Below, in pieces: positions 16,131-24,518 of a stretch of DNA of 34,663 nucleotides. The stretch is from an uncultured Verrucomicrobiota bacterium. GTDB lineage: Bacteria > Verrucomicrobiota > Kiritimatiellia > CAIQIC01 > Lenti-01. Where the stretch lies: NCBI GenBank assembly GCA_938003985.1, contig CALKWZ010000079.1, positions 1 through 34,663 on the forward strand, read 5' to 3'. Both the position numbers and the translations under genes were made by a program. The notes beneath the pieces are model-generated. The model was given only the letters and a program-made list of their open reading frames with translations. It was not told where the DNA came from and did not search any database. The stretch's first letter is position 1. The number at the start of each line of letters is the position of its first letter.

Positions 16131-17483
16131 ATGCTTTCCGCCTTCACCAACAGCCTTAAGATCCCGGAGCTGCGCCAGCGCATCTTCTTCACGGCGGCGC
16201 TGATTTTCGTGTGCCGCCTGGTGTCCGTGATTCCGGTGCCGGGCGTGGACGCGGATACGCTGCGGGCCATCATGGACCGGATGGCGGCGCAGGGCGGCGA
16301 CATCGGCTTCATGGGCCTGCTGGACCTCTTCAGCGGCGGCGCCCTGACGCAGGCGGCGATCGGCGCGCTGGGCATCATGCCCAGCATCAGCGCCTCGATC
16401 ATCCTGCAGTTGCTGACGGCGGTGATCCCGTCGCTGGAGAAGCTGGCGCGCGAAGGCGACGCCGGCCGCCAGCAGATCATCCAGTACGGCCGCTACCTGA
16501 CGGTGGCGCTGTGCGTCGTGCAGGGCTACGCGATGGCCTCCGTGCTGCTGCGTCCCGAGGCGCTCGGCCTGCAGGTGCTGGAAGGCGAGACGATCGTCAC
16601 CATGGCCCGCGTGCCGTTCCTGCTGCTGGCGATCCTGGCGATGACGACCGGCACGATGCTGCTGATGTGGCTGGGCGAGCAGATGACCGCCCGCGGCATC
16701 GGCAACGGCATCTCGCTGATCATCACGATCAGCATCGTCAGCCGGCTGCCGGGCGCCGTCCAGCAGACGGCCAACATGTTCCGGGGCGGCACGGCCAACG
16801 TCTTCATGCTGGTGGCGATGCTGGTGCTGGCGTTCCTGGTGATCGGCGGCGTGATCGCGGTGACGCAGGCGCAGCGCAAGATCCCGGTGCAGTACGCCAA
16901 GCGCGTCGTGGGCCGCAAGACCTACGGCGGCCAGAGCACCTACATGCCCCTGCGCGTGAACTACTCGGGCGTCATGCCCATCATCTTCGCCCAGGCCATC
17001 CTGATGTTCCCCGAGCGCATCCTGATGATGGTGCCGATCGACGCGGTCAAGGCCTTCGCGCAGATCCACCTGCGCTACGGCGGACCGGTCTACCTGGTCC
17101 TGTACTCGCTGATGATCCTCTTCTTCTCCTACTTCTGGGTCGCGACCCAGTTCCACCCGGTGCAGATCGCCGACGACCTGAAGAAGTACGGCGGCTACGT
17201 GCCCGGCATCCGCCCCGGCAAGCCGACGGCGGAATTCCTCGACCGCGTGATGACGCGCATCACGCTGGCCGGCGCGGTGTTCCTGACGGTGATCGCGGTG
17301 CTGCCGATGATCCTGGCCAGCTCGTTCCACATTCCGGGCATGGTGGCGCAGTTCTTCGGCGGGACGAGCTTGCTGATCATCGTGGGCGTCATGCTCGACA
17401 CCATGCGGCAGGTGGAATCGCACCTGGTCACCCGCCACTACGACGGGTTCCTCCGCAAGGGCCATCTGCGCGGACGCCGCTAG
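16131..17483 (+). CDS. secY: Protein translocase channel SecY
   Basis: SecY forms the protein-conducting channel of the inner membrane with SecE and SecG. The 450-residue protein has ten hydrophobic segments. It begins with LKIPELRQRIFFTAALIFVC and includes FSGGALTQAAIGALGIMPSI (plug and second helix region) and GNGISLIITISIVSRLPG, followed by the cytoplasmic loop with RVVGRKTYGGQSTYMPLRVN and the basic C-terminus VTRHYDGFLRKGHLRGRR. Position after L15 and length are typical. GAAAGGGG lies before the ATG. Confidence 0.98.
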   Translation: MLSAFTNSLKIPELRQRIFFTAALIFVCRLVSVIPVPGVDADTLRAIMDRMAAQGGDIGFMGLLDLFSGGALTQAAIGALGIMPSISASIILQLLTAVIPSLEKLAREGDAGRQQIIQYGRYLTVALCVVQGYAMASVLLRPEALGLQVLEGETIVTMARVPFLLLAILAMTTGTMLLMWLGEQMTARGIGNGISLIITISIVSRLPGAVQQTANMFRGGTANVFMLVAMLVLAFLVIGGVIAVTQAQRKIPVQYAKRVVGRKTYGGQSTYMPLRVNYSGVMPIIFAQAILMFPERILMMVPIDAVKAFAQIHLRYGGPVYLVLYSLMILFFSYFWVATQFHPVQIADDLKKYGGYVPGIRPGKPTAEFLDRVMTRITLAGAVFLTVIAVLPMILASSFHIPGMVAQFFGGTSLLIIVGVMLDTMRQVESHLVTRHYDGFLRKGHLRGRR

Positions 17484-17507
17484 GCCGCGAACACGGGAGA
17501 CCGCCGC

Positions 17508-18152
17508 ATGAAAGCCATCATCCTCCTCGGCGCGCCCGGCGCGGGCAAGGGCACCCTGGCCGAAGGCGTCAAGAACGCCACGTCGTTCATCCACGTGTCC
17601 ACCGGCGACATGCTGCGCGCGGCGATCAAGGCCGGCAGCCCGACCGGACTGGAGGCGAAAGCCTTCATGGAGAAGGGCGAGCTGGTGCCGGACGACGTGA
17701 TCCTGCGCATCGTGGGCGAACGCCTCGCGCAGGGGCGCCCGGACGACCAGTACATGTTCGACGGTTTTCCGCGCACGCTGGAACAGGCGCGGCGGCTCGA
17801 CGACGTGCTCGCCGGCCTCGGCGGCGCCGTCAACCAGGTCTTTTTGCTCGAAGTGCCCACCCCCGTCATCGTCAGCCGCCTGAGCGGCCGGCGGATCTGC
17901 AAGGGCTGCGGCGCGGTCTACCACGTGACCAACATCCCGTCCAAGGTGGCGGGGATCTGCGACCAGTGCGGCGGCGCGCTCTACCAGCGGCCCGACGACA
18001 GCGAAGCCACCGTCCTGAACCGCCTGGACGTGTACCAGCGGTCGACGGCCAGCCTCATCGATTTCTACGAGCGGAAGGGCGTTCTGGTCCGCGTGAACGC
18101 CGGGACGAATCCGCAGGCGGCCACGGCGGAACTGCTTGCCAAGCTGGCCTGA
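17508..18152 (+). CDS. adk: Adenylate kinase
   Basis: It catalyses AMP + ATP to 2 ADP. The 214 residues show the P-loop GAPGAGKG (8-15), STGDMLRAAI, the FDGFPRT AMP-binding motif and a long LID. The LID has two Cys pairs (CKGCG and CDQCG), which makes this the zinc-binding long form common in Gram-positive and many other bacteria. It lies between secY and map, an order found in many phyla but not in E. coli. Confidence 0.97.
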   Translation: MKAIILLGAPGAGKGTLAEGVKNATSFIHVSTGDMLRAAIKAGSPTGLEAKAFMEKGELVPDDVILRIVGERLAQGRPDDQYMFDGFPRTLEQARRLDDVLAGLGGAVNQVFLLEVPTPVIVSRLSGRRICKGCGAVYHVTNIPSKVAGICDQCGGALYQRPDDSEATVLNRLDVYQRSTASLIDFYERKGVLVRVNAGTNPQAATAELLAKLA

Positions 18153-18165
18153 GCCGGCCCGTCCG

Positions 18166-18924
18166 ATGATTCCGATCAAGACGGCGGCGGAGGTGGCGCG
18201 CATGCGGGTCGCCTGCCGCCTCTCGGCCCAGCTGCTGGCGGAAGTCGCGGCGCAGGTGCGGCCGGGCGCGACGACCGGCGAGCTCGATGCGTTCGCGGCG
18301 GAGCGGATGCGGGCGCTCGGCGTCCAAAGCGCGTTCTTTGGATACGGCGGATTTCCGGGCTACACGTGCATCTCCCTCAACGAGGAGGTGGTGCACGGGA
18401 TTCCCGGCGCGCGCGCGATCAACGCGGGCGATCTGGTCAGCGTGGATCTCGGCGTGGTCGCCGACGGGTTCATCGGCGACAACGCGACGACCGTGCGCGT
18501 GGGCGCCGTGGACGCCGAGTCGGCGCGGCTGTGCGAGGTGACGGCGGCGGCGCTGGCGGCGGGCATCGCCGCGGCGCGGGCCGGCAGCCGCCTGGGCGAC
18601 GTCGGCCACGCGGTGCAGGCGGTCGCCGAGGCCGCCGGATTTTCCGTGGTGCGGGACTACTGCGGGCACGGGGTGGGGCGCAAGCTCCACGAAGAGCCGC
18701 AGATCCCCAACTACGGGCTGCCGGGCAAGGGTCCCGTCCTGCGGCCCGGGATGACGTTGGCGATCGAGCCGATGGTCAACCAGGGCACGCACCGGGTGGA
18801 GGTCTTGCCGAACCGCTGGACGGTGCGGACCTGCGACCGGAAACGGTCGGCCCACTTCGAGCACACGGTGCTGGTGGTGCCGGACGGACCGGCGGAGATC
18901 CTGACGTGCGCGGAAAAGAAATAA
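18166..18924 (+). CDS. map: Methionine aminopeptidase type I
   Basis: It removes the initiator methionine from new proteins. With the ATG at 18166 the protein has 252 residues and opens IPIKTAAEVARMRVACRLSA. Metal ligands of the family are recognisable: D in SVDLGV, D in FIGDNATT, H in the CGHGVGRKLHEEPQIPNYG region, E in LAIEPMVNQG and E in the final HFEHTVLV. An earlier in-frame ATG (18136) would overlap adk and adds nothing conserved. The last 19 bases overlap the infA start. Confidence 0.96.
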   Translation: MIPIKTAAEVARMRVACRLSAQLLAEVAAQVRPGATTGELDAFAAERMRALGVQSAFFGYGGFPGYTCISLNEEVVHGIPGARAINAGDLVSVDLGVVADGFIGDNATTVRVGAVDAESARLCEVTAAALAAGIAAARAGSRLGDVGHAVQAVAEAAGFSVVRDYCGHGVGRKLHEEPQIPNYGLPGKGPVLRPGMTLAIEPMVNQGTHRVEVLPNRWTVRTCDRKRSAHFEHTVLVVPDGPAEILTCAEKK

Positions 18925-19142
18925 TTGAGCTGGACGCGGTCGTGGTCGGTGTGCTAGAACTTCGCGCTTTCCGTGCCCGACTGGACAACGGACACGAGTT
19001 TACGGCGTTCGTGCCGCGGGAGAAAACTCCCGCGTCCGGGGCAGTATGCGCTCCGGGCGCGCGCTTGCGCGTGGCCATGTCGCCGTTCGACCTGTCGCGC
19101 GGAGAAATTTTGGAAGTCTTGGAAGAAGAGGTTGGAACATGA
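18906..19142 (+). CDS. infA: Translation initiation factor IF-1
   Basis: IF-1 blocks the A site during initiation. This 78-residue reading frame is easy to miss because it starts with GTG inside the end of map. It contains IELDAVVVGVLELRAFRARL, DNGHEFTAFVPRE and ARLRVAMSPFDLSRGEILE, matching the S1-like OB fold of IF-1, in particular the LENGH and TPYDLSKGRI signatures of the family. It ends in an acidic tail. The stop overlaps the L36 start (ATGA). The position between map and rpmJ is where infA normally lies. It is more divergent than its neighbours. Confidence 0.88.
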   Translation: MRGKEIIELDAVVVGVLELRAFRARLDNGHEFTAFVPREKTPASGAVCAPGARLRVAMSPFDLSRGEILEVLEEEVGT

Positions 19143-19252
19143 AAGTCAGAACGTCGGTCAAACGGATTTGCGAGCGCTGCAAGATCGTGCGTCGCAAGGG
19201 CGTGGTGCGGGTCATCTGCACCAATCTGCGTCACAAGCAGCGCCAAGGTTAA
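19139..19252 (+). CDS. rpmJ: 50S ribosomal protein L36, zinc-binding
   Basis: This 37-residue protein is full length. It starts MKVRTSVKRICERCKIVRRK and has the zinc ligands C11, C14, C27 and H32 of the zinc-dependent L36. The ATG overlaps the infA stop codon by four bases, which ties its translation to IF-1. It follows the standard infA-rpmJ-rpsM order. Confidence 0.97.
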   Translation: MKVRTSVKRICERCKIVRRKGVVRVICTNLRHKQRQG

Positions 19253-19267
19253 CGGAGAAGCAAAGCA

Positions 19268-19699
19268 ATGCCCAGAGTGATTGGTGTCGATATTCCCGGT
19301 AAGAAGCGCGTCGCGTACGCGCTGCGGTACATCTATGGCGTGGGTCCGGCCCGCGCGCAGGAACTGGTCGAACGGCTGAAGATCGATCCGGCCAAGAAGG
19401 CGGACGATCTGTCCGGCGAAGAAATCGCCGCGCTGTCGAAGATGCTGCAGGAAGAATACGTGGTGGAAGGCGATCTGCGCCGCGAAGTGTCGGGCAACAT
19501 CCGCCGCCTGATCGCCGTGAACTGCTACCGGGGCATCCGCCACCGCAAGGGCCTGCCGGTCCGCGGCCAGCGCACCAGCACCAACGCGCGCACCCGCAAG
19601 GGGCCGCGCAAGACCGTCGGCGCCGTCCGCGGCAAGGAAGCCCGCTCGGCCGCCAAGAGCTCCGCCCCCGCCGCCGCCGCCGCCCCCGCCAGCAAGTAA
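19268..19699 (+). CDS. rpsM: 30S ribosomal protein S13 with Ala-rich tail
   Basis: S13 contacts the P-site tRNA and forms a bridge to the large subunit. The first about 115 residues are typical: VIGVDIPGKKRVAYALRYIY, GVGPARAQELVERL, and the basic end GLPVRGQRTSTNARTRKGPR. The protein continues for about 25 residues (143 total against 118 in E. coli) as an Ala/Ser/Pro tail with few lysines. The tail of S13 normally touches the tRNA, so an extension here is notable. Confidence 0.96.
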   Translation: MPRVIGVDIPGKKRVAYALRYIYGVGPARAQELVERLKIDPAKKADDLSGEEIAALSKMLQEEYVVEGDLRREVSGNIRRLIAVNCYRGIRHRKGLPVRGQRTSTNARTRKGPRKTVGAVRGKEARSAAKSSAPAAAAAPASK

Positions 19700-19714
19700 T
19701 CGAGGAAATCCGAC

Positions 19715-20197
19715 ATGGCCGAAGAGAAAAAAGAAGAAGTGAAGGCCGCCGCCGCGCCGGCCGCCGCCGAAGCCGCCCCCGCGTCCGCCGAGGCCCCCGC
19801 CGCCGAAGGCGAAGGCAAGGCCGTCCGCCGCCGCGCCAAGGGCTCCAAGAACGTGCCCGTGGGCGTGGTCCACATCCTGGCTTCGTTCAACAACACCACC
19901 GTCAGCATCACCGACCCGCGCGGCAACGTGATCGCCTGGAGCAGCGGCGGCCGCTGCGGCTTCAAGGGCTCGCGCAAGAGCACGGCCTATGCCGGCACGG
20001 TCGTGTCGCAGGAAGCCTGCAAGACGGCGCTCGGCCACGGCCTGCACGAAGTCGAAATCCTCGTGCAGGGTCCGGGCTCGGGCCGCGAATCCGCCATCCG
20101 CGCCGTCCAGGCCGCGGGGCTGACCATCACGGGCATCCGGGACATCACGCCGATCCCGCACAACGGCTGCCGCGCCCGCAAGGCGCGCCGCGTCTAA
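19715..20197 (+). CDS. rpsK: 30S ribosomal protein S11 with N-terminal extension
   Basis: S11 lines the mRNA exit channel next to the Shine-Dalgarno duplex. From about residue 40 the protein is typical: GVVHILASFNNTTVSITDPR, RCGFKGSRKSTAYAG, GPGSGRESAIRAVQAAG and ITPIPHNGCRARKARRV. It begins with about 31 extra residues, MAEEKKEEVKAAAAPAAAEA and onward, acidic and alanine-rich (160 residues against 129 in E. coli). I considered a later start, but AGGAAATCCGAC lies before this ATG and the frame is unbroken. Confidence 0.95.
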   Translation: MAEEKKEEVKAAAAPAAAEAAPASAEAPAAEGEGKAVRRRAKGSKNVPVGVVHILASFNNTTVSITDPRGNVIAWSSGGRCGFKGSRKSTAYAGTVVSQEACKTALGHGLHEVEILVQGPGSGRESAIRAVQAAGLTITGIRDITPIPHNGCRARKARRV

Positions 20198-20222
20198 CCG
20201 ATTCAAGAGGAAGGAACCACTT

Positions 20223-20849
20223 ATGGGCAGATACATTGGACCGGCGTGCAAGCGCTGCCGCCGTCAGGGAATCAAGCTCTTTCTGAAGGGCGACCGTTGC
20301 TACATGGCCAAGTGCCCGATCGAACAGGGCCACTCCATTCCGGGCATGCACGGCGGCCGCCGCCCGCGCCTGAAGGACTACGGCGTCCAGTTGCAGGAAA
20401 AGCAGCGCCTGCGCAACATGTACGGCATGCAGGAAGGCCAGTTCCGGCTGTTCTTCCAGCGCGCCCTGCGCGCCCGCGGCGTCACCGGCGAACTGCTGCT
20501 CCAGGCGCTCGAGATGCGCCTCGACAACGTCGTCTACCGCATGGGCCTCGCCCCGTCGCGCCGCTCCGCCCGCCAGTTCGTGCTGCACGGCCACGTGCGC
20601 GTCAACGGCATCAAGGTCAACGTGCCCTCCTACAAGACGAAGCCCGGCGACGTGGTCCAGGCGCGCGACGTCAAGCGCAGCCGCGACTACTCCAAGGCGC
20701 ACCTCGACGCGGCCGAAAGCCGCGGCTGGCCGTCCTGGATGAGCGTGGACAAGGCCGAGCACAAGGCGACCATCGACCACGTGCCCACCCGCGAGGAAAT
20801 CGCGCCGATCGTCAACGAGCAGCTGATCGTCGAATTGTATTCGAAGTAA
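20223..20849 (+). CDS. rpsD: 30S ribosomal protein S4, zinc-binding type
   Basis: S4 nucleates 30S assembly and in E. coli represses the alpha operon. The 208 residues keep the N-terminal zinc site C9, C12, C26 and C31, as in Thermus, then KQRLRNMYGMQEGQFRLFF and the S4 RNA-binding domain with LEMRLDNVVYRMGLAPSRRS and ARQFVLHGHVRVNGIKVNVP. Its place between S11 and rpoA is usual. Confidence 0.97.
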   Translation: MGRYIGPACKRCRRQGIKLFLKGDRCYMAKCPIEQGHSIPGMHGGRRPRLKDYGVQLQEKQRLRNMYGMQEGQFRLFFQRALRARGVTGELLLQALEMRLDNVVYRMGLAPSRRSARQFVLHGHVRVNGIKVNVPSYKTKPGDVVQARDVKRSRDYSKAHLDAAESRGWPSWMSVDKAEHKATIDHVPTREEIAPIVNEQLIVELYSK

Positions 20850-20915
20850 CGTTCCGTCCACCCCAACCCCCCGCCATACGTTCCGGCCAACGCCCGGAAC
20901 TGGAAGGAGAGTCCC

Positions 20916-21923
20916 ATGAGTACCCGTCTGAACCGGTTCGAGATGCCCAAGTTCGTCGTCAAAGACGAAAAGTCGGCGACCGCGACCTATGCCCAGTTCA
21001 CCGCCGAGCCCTTCGAGGCCGGCTACGGCCGCACGATCGGCAATTCCCTGCGCCGCGTGCTGCTGTCGTCGCTGGAAGGCGCCGCGATCGCGTCCGTGCG
21101 CATCCAGGGCGCCGAGCACGAATTCTGCCACCTGAAGGGCTGCGTGGAAGACGTCACGGACATCGTGCTGAACCTCAAGAAGATCCTCTTCAAGATGTAC
21201 GTCCGCACGCCGAAGATGCTGCGCATCAAGGTCAAGGGCGCCGGCGACGTCACCGCCGCCGACATCCAGCTCGACCAGTCCGTCGAAGTGCTCAATCCCG
21301 ACCAGCACATCTGCACGCTGGACGGCGACGGCGTCTTCGATGCCGAGATCGAGGTCAAGATCGGCCGCGGCTATTGCCCCGCCGAATGGAACAAGAAGCC
21401 CGACCAGGAAATCGGCCTGATTCCGATCGACTCGCTGTTCTCCCCCGTGCGCCGCGTCAAGTACGCCGTGGACAACACCCGCGTCGGCCGCCGCACCGAC
21501 TACGACAAGCTCGTGCTCGAAATCTGGACCGACGGCCGCATCAATCCCGACGAGGCCCTGACGCTCTCCGCCGCGATCCTGCGCCACCACCTCGACGTCT
21601 TCGTCAACTACGACAAGGACATCGTCGAGTTCCAGGAGAGCGAGAAGGCCGTGGATCCGGCCCGCGAAGAGCTGGCCAAGAAGCTCTCGATCAGCGTCAA
21701 CGAGATCGAGCTGAGCGTGCGCGCGGCCAACTGCCTCAACAACGCCAACATCACCACCGTGGGCGAGCTGGCGCAGAAGACCGAGGCCGAGATGCTCAAG
21801 TACCGCAATTTCGGCAAGAAGTCGCTGAACGAAATCAAGCAGAAGCTGGCGGAACTCGGCCTGTCGCTGGGCATGAGCTTCGAAGCCGACCTGCTGAAGT
21901 CGCCCAAGGCCGCCGAAGAATAA
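20916..21923 (+). CDS. rpoA: RNA polymerase alpha subunit
   Basis: Alpha dimerises to start RNA polymerase assembly and its C-terminal domain binds UP elements and activators. The 335 residues show the N-terminal domain motif GYGRTIGNSLRRVLLSSLEG and GAEHEF, the insertion domain and the DNA-binding C-terminal domain with LSVRAANCLNNANITTVGEL and KYRNFGKKSLNEIKQKL. GGAGAG precedes the ATG. The gap from rpsD (66 bases) is the widest in this part of the cluster. Confidence 0.97.
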   Translation: MSTRLNRFEMPKFVVKDEKSATATYAQFTAEPFEAGYGRTIGNSLRRVLLSSLEGAAIASVRIQGAEHEFCHLKGCVEDVTDIVLNLKKILFKMYVRTPKMLRIKVKGAGDVTAADIQLDQSVEVLNPDQHICTLDGDGVFDAEIEVKIGRGYCPAEWNKKPDQEIGLIPIDSLFSPVRRVKYAVDNTRVGRRTDYDKLVLEIWTDGRINPDEALTLSAAILRHHLDVFVNYDKDIVEFQESEKAVDPAREELAKKLSISVNEIELSVRAANCLNNANITTVGELAQKTEAEMLKYRNFGKKSLNEIKQKLAELGLSLGMSFEADLLKSPKAAEE

Positions 21924-21942
21924 CCGAGACAGGAGATTTCCC

Positions 21943-22422
21943 ATGCGCCATCGCAAGAACACCGTCAAACTGGGCCGCACGTCCTCGCAGCGCGAGGCGC
22001 TGTTCGCGAGCCTGGTCAGCAACCTCATCCTGGCCAAGCGCGTCAAGACGACGCTGCCGAAGGCCCGCGCCGCCAAGCGCATGGCCGACAAGCTGGTCAC
22101 CGTGGGCAAGCAGGGCACGCTGGCGGCCCGCCGCCGCGCGCTCTCCCTGCTCAAGCAGGAGAAAGCCGTCGCGGAGCTGTTCGCGGCCGTCGCTCCGGCC
22201 ATGAAGGACCGCGCCGGCGGCTACACCCGCGTCCTCAAGCTGGGCAAGCGCATCAGCGACAGCAGCGAAATGTGCATCCTCGAGTGGGTGGATTTCGTGC
22301 CCAAGGCCAAGGCCGCCCAGGCCGAGCAGCCCGCCGCCGAGCCCAAGGCCGAGAAGAAGGCCGACAAGCCCGCCAAGAAGCCCGCGGCCAAGAAGGCCAA
22401 GAAGGACGAAGAACAGAAGTAG
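21943..22422 (+). CDS. rplQ: 50S ribosomal protein L17 with Lys/Ala tail
   Basis: L17 lies near the tunnel exit. The first about 120 residues match: MRHRKNTVKLGRTSSQREAL, NLILAKRVKTTLPKARAAKR, and GGYTRVLKLGKRISDSSEMC. A tail of about 37 residues follows, made mostly of Lys, Ala, Pro and Glu, similar in composition to histone H1 tails. Total length is 159 against about 120-127 elsewhere. It is the last gene of the cluster, with a terminator 25 bases after the stop. Confidence 0.96.
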   Translation: MRHRKNTVKLGRTSSQREALFASLVSNLILAKRVKTTLPKARAAKRMADKLVTVGKQGTLAARRRALSLLKQEKAVAELFAAVAPAMKDRAGGYTRVLKLGKRISDSSEMCILEWVDFVPKAKAAQAEQPAAEPKAEKKADKPAKKPAAKKAKKDEEQK

Positions 22423-22446
22423 TTCGGACTTCGCTCCCTGCGCGAA

Positions 22447-22474
22447 ACGGCATCCGGAAACGGATGCCGTTTTT
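22447..22474 (+). terminator. Rho-independent terminator of the ribosomal cluster
   Basis: A perfect 10-bp stem ACGGCATCCG (22447-22456) with CGGATGCCGT (22461-22470), closed by the stable tetraloop GAAA, runs into TTTTTG. It ends the cluster after rplQ. As the opposing ogt-like gene ends 20 bases beyond, it may also serve that gene in the other direction, though less well. Confidence 0.93.
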
Positions 22475-22493
22475 GCTTGCGGACGTCCGGCGT

Positions 22494-23051
22494 TCAGCCG
22501 GCGTAGTGGAAGCGCGCGCGGCGGATGCGGCCGAAGTCGTCCGCCGCGACGTCTTCGAGGGTCAGCAGGGCGCTTTTCAGGAACGGCCCGCCGCCGAAAC
22601 CGCCCAGCGCGCCGTCGCCGCGCACGACGCGGTGGCAGGGAATCAGCAAAGGAAACGGATTGTCCGCCAGGGCGTTGCCGACGGCGCGCGCGGCGCCGGG
22701 CTTGTCCAGCTGCGCGGCGACGAGCCCGTAGGTGCTCACGCGGCCGCGGGGAATGCCGTGCGTGGCGCGCAGGACGGCCCGCTGGAACGGCGGACACGCC
22801 TCCAGATCGACGAGGTCCAGGTCGAATTCCACCGCGGCGCCCGCCAGCAGCGCGCGGATCCCGGCGCCGATGGCGCGCACGTCCGGACAATTCGCCGTTT
22901 CCGCGTCGGGATAGGCCTGGCGCAATTTGTCCTCGGCCGGGGACGCGGAATCCGACAGGAACACCCGGCACACCACGGCGCCGCGCGGGGAGGGCCGCCA
23001 GGCGATGGCGACGGGGCCAAAAGCGGTCTTGCGGACGAGATACGAGTTCAT
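22494..23051 (-). CDS. ogt: Methylated-DNA--protein-cysteine methyltransferase
   Basis: This is a suicide DNA-repair protein that moves alkyl groups from O6-alkylguanine to its own cysteine. The active-site motif IPCHRVVRGDG has the acceptor at C139. GRVSTYG (103-109) and ARAVGNALADNP, with the base-flipping arginine R122, are also present, followed by the GGFGGG turn. At 185 residues it resembles Ogt rather than the longer Ada. The N-terminal 80 residues form the variable ribonuclease-H-like domain. It is convergent with rplQ. The symbol is by family resemblance. Confidence 0.92.
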   Translation of the reverse strand: MNSYLVRKTAFGPVAIAWRPSPRGAVVCRVFLSDSASPAEDKLRQAYPDAETANCPDVRAIGAGIRALLAGAAVEFDLDLVDLEACPPFQRAVLRATHGIPRGRVSTYGLVAAQLDKPGAARAVGNALADNPFPLLIPCHRVVRGDGALGGFGGGPFLKSALLTLEDVAADDFGRIRRARFHYAG

Positions 23052-23118
23052 CGGTCTCTTTGCTCGGTTGCCAACCTACCACGGGCCCCGAAAATATGCA
23101 CGCGCGGAGTGCGGCCGT

Positions 23119-24036
23119 TCATCGGGAACCCGTCGGCACCAGCACCGTGAGCGTCCGGGGCAGCAGGCGGATCTGGACGTCCCGGCCGGCTTCCACGAGT
23201 TCGCCGTCGAGCTGGATGGGCGTGGCCTGCGCGCGGTGCAGATCCAGTTGCCGGAACCGGCGCGTGGCGACCTGGGGCAGTTCGTCGAGCGTGCCGTTGA
23301 ACAGGCGGGCGATATTGATCAGCAGCAGCGGCAGGTCGGGGCGCAGGGCGACGACGAGTTCCATCAGGCCGTCGTCGGGCCGGGCCTTGGGAGCGATCTG
23401 GGCGCCGCCGCCGTACTGGGTGAGGTTGGCGACGGTGAACAGGATGGGGTCGGGAAACGCCTGCGCGGGGGCGCCGTCGAGGACGGCGTGGATGGTCTGC
23501 GGCGCATAGGTGATCAATTCGGCGGCGGCGGCGAAGACGTAGGGCGCGATGCCGCGGAACGGAAACGCGGCGAACCGCCGGGCGATGGCCGCGTCCCAGG
23601 CGAGGCTGCAGGTGACGAAAAACGGCCGGCCGTTGGCGGTGCCCACGTCGATGGCGCGGCGGCGGGCGCGGGCGAGCGCCGCGACGGCGCCGGCCACGTC
23701 CAGCGGAATGCCGAAATGGCGGGCGAAGCCGTTGCCGCTGCCGGTCGGGATCACGCCGAGCGCGACGGGCGTGCCGACCAGCGCGCCGCCGATGCTGTTG
23801 ACCATGCCGTCGCCGCCCGCGACGAGCACGACGTCGACGCCGTCGCGCGCGGCGCGTTCGGCCTTGCGGCGGCCGTCGTCCACGTCGCGGCTGAACTGGT
23901 AGGCGACGTCCGCCGCGCGGCCGAAGTGGGTTTCGACCGCCTCGCGCAGGACGTCGAACGACGTCCCGAGGCCGGACTTCGGATTGACCAGCACCCGCAC
24001 GCGGCGCGGATCGGCCTCTGTCCGGACGGGCGTCAT
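23119..24036 (-). CDS. Diacylglycerol/lipid kinase family protein (YegS-like)
   Basis: The 305-residue protein has the diacylglycerol-kinase catalytic fold. Motifs are NPKSG (18-22), VAGGDGMVNSIGGALVG with the GGDG nucleotide loop (74-77), and VIPTGSGNGFARHFGI (95-110). The C-terminal half forms the beta-sandwich typical of YegS and DgkB. Such enzymes phosphorylate diacylglycerol or related lipids using ATP. There is no membrane segment, so it probably acts at the inner face of the membrane. The substrate cannot be told from the sequence. It ends 67 bases before the ogt start and is preceded by a lipoprotein gene on the same strand. Confidence 0.92.
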   Translation of the reverse strand: MTPVRTEADPRRVRVLVNPKSGLGTSFDVLREAVETHFGRAADVAYQFSRDVDDGRRKAERAARDGVDVVLVAGGDGMVNSIGGALVGTPVALGVIPTGSGNGFARHFGIPLDVAGAVAALARARRRAIDVGTANGRPFFVTCSLAWDAAIARRFAAFPFRGIAPYVFAAAAELITYAPQTIHAVLDGAPAQAFPDPILFTVANLTQYGGGAQIAPKARPDDGLMELVVALRPDLPLLLINIARLFNGTLDELPQVATRRFRQLDLHRAQATPIQLDGELVEAGRDVQIRLLPRTLTVLVPTGSR

Positions 24037-24043
24037 CGCCGGC

Positions 24044-24439
24044 CTATTGCCGCCGGGCCTCGAAGGTGCCGTTCAGGACGGTGCCGCCTTTGCGCATTTC
24101 ATAGCGGCCGGTCGCGGCGGAGTCCGAGACGAAGGTGCCTTGCAGGGACACGTCGTCGGTCGCGGCGGTGTCGGTGGCGTATTCGGCGGAGAAGGAATCG
24201 CCGCGGACGTCCGTCGGCTGGGGAAACCAGATTTCGCCGCCGGGATCGGACAGGCGCAGCGCGACGACCAGGCTGCCTTCCACGGTGAAGACGATGGTGC
24301 CGCCGTTGGAGGTGCGGCCTTGCCAAACGCCCGCGTAGTCCGCGGCGGCCCCGCCGCCGTCGTCGCCGCAGCCAACCAGGACGGCGCATGCAAACGCAAC
24401 CAGCATCCAACGGACGAACGGCGACAGGATCTTTTTCAT
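24044..24439 (-). CDS. Small lipoprotein of unknown function
   Basis: The 131-residue protein has a lipoprotein signal peptide: MKKILSPFVRWMLVAFACAV followed by the lipobox LVGC. After lipidation the mature part is a short Gly/Ala linker and one domain of about 100 residues, rich in beta-strand pattern (YAGVWQGRTSNGGTIVFTVE and later GRYEMRKGGTVLNGTF). It resembles small lipocalin-like or beta-barrel domains, but I cannot assign a family. A TTG three codons upstream (24448) is a possible alternative start and is nearer to GGAAGG. It lies seven bases from the lipid-kinase start. Confidence 0.8.
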   Translation of the reverse strand: MKKILSPFVRWMLVAFACAVLVGCGDDGGGAAADYAGVWQGRTSNGGTIVFTVEGSLVVALRLSDPGGEIWFPQPTDVRGDSFSAEYATDTAATDDVSLQGTFVSDSAATGRYEMRKGGTVLNGTFEARRQ

Positions 24440-24518
24440 GCGGGGCAAGGTTCCTTCCGGAATCCAACCCTATGCCGCGCGGGCGGGATCGTCAAGAAGC
24501 CGGAAGCGAGGCCGGCCC

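Noticed and set aside
14718..18203. A 1161-codon open frame antisense to rplF through adk
   Set aside because: Rich in His, Arg, Ala and Asp, with no recognisable domain; a mirror effect of GC-rich codon use in clearly real genes on the other strand.
22423..23118. tRNA genes near the cluster end
   Set aside because: No cloverleaf-like GTTCRANTC segment with matching acceptor arms was seen.
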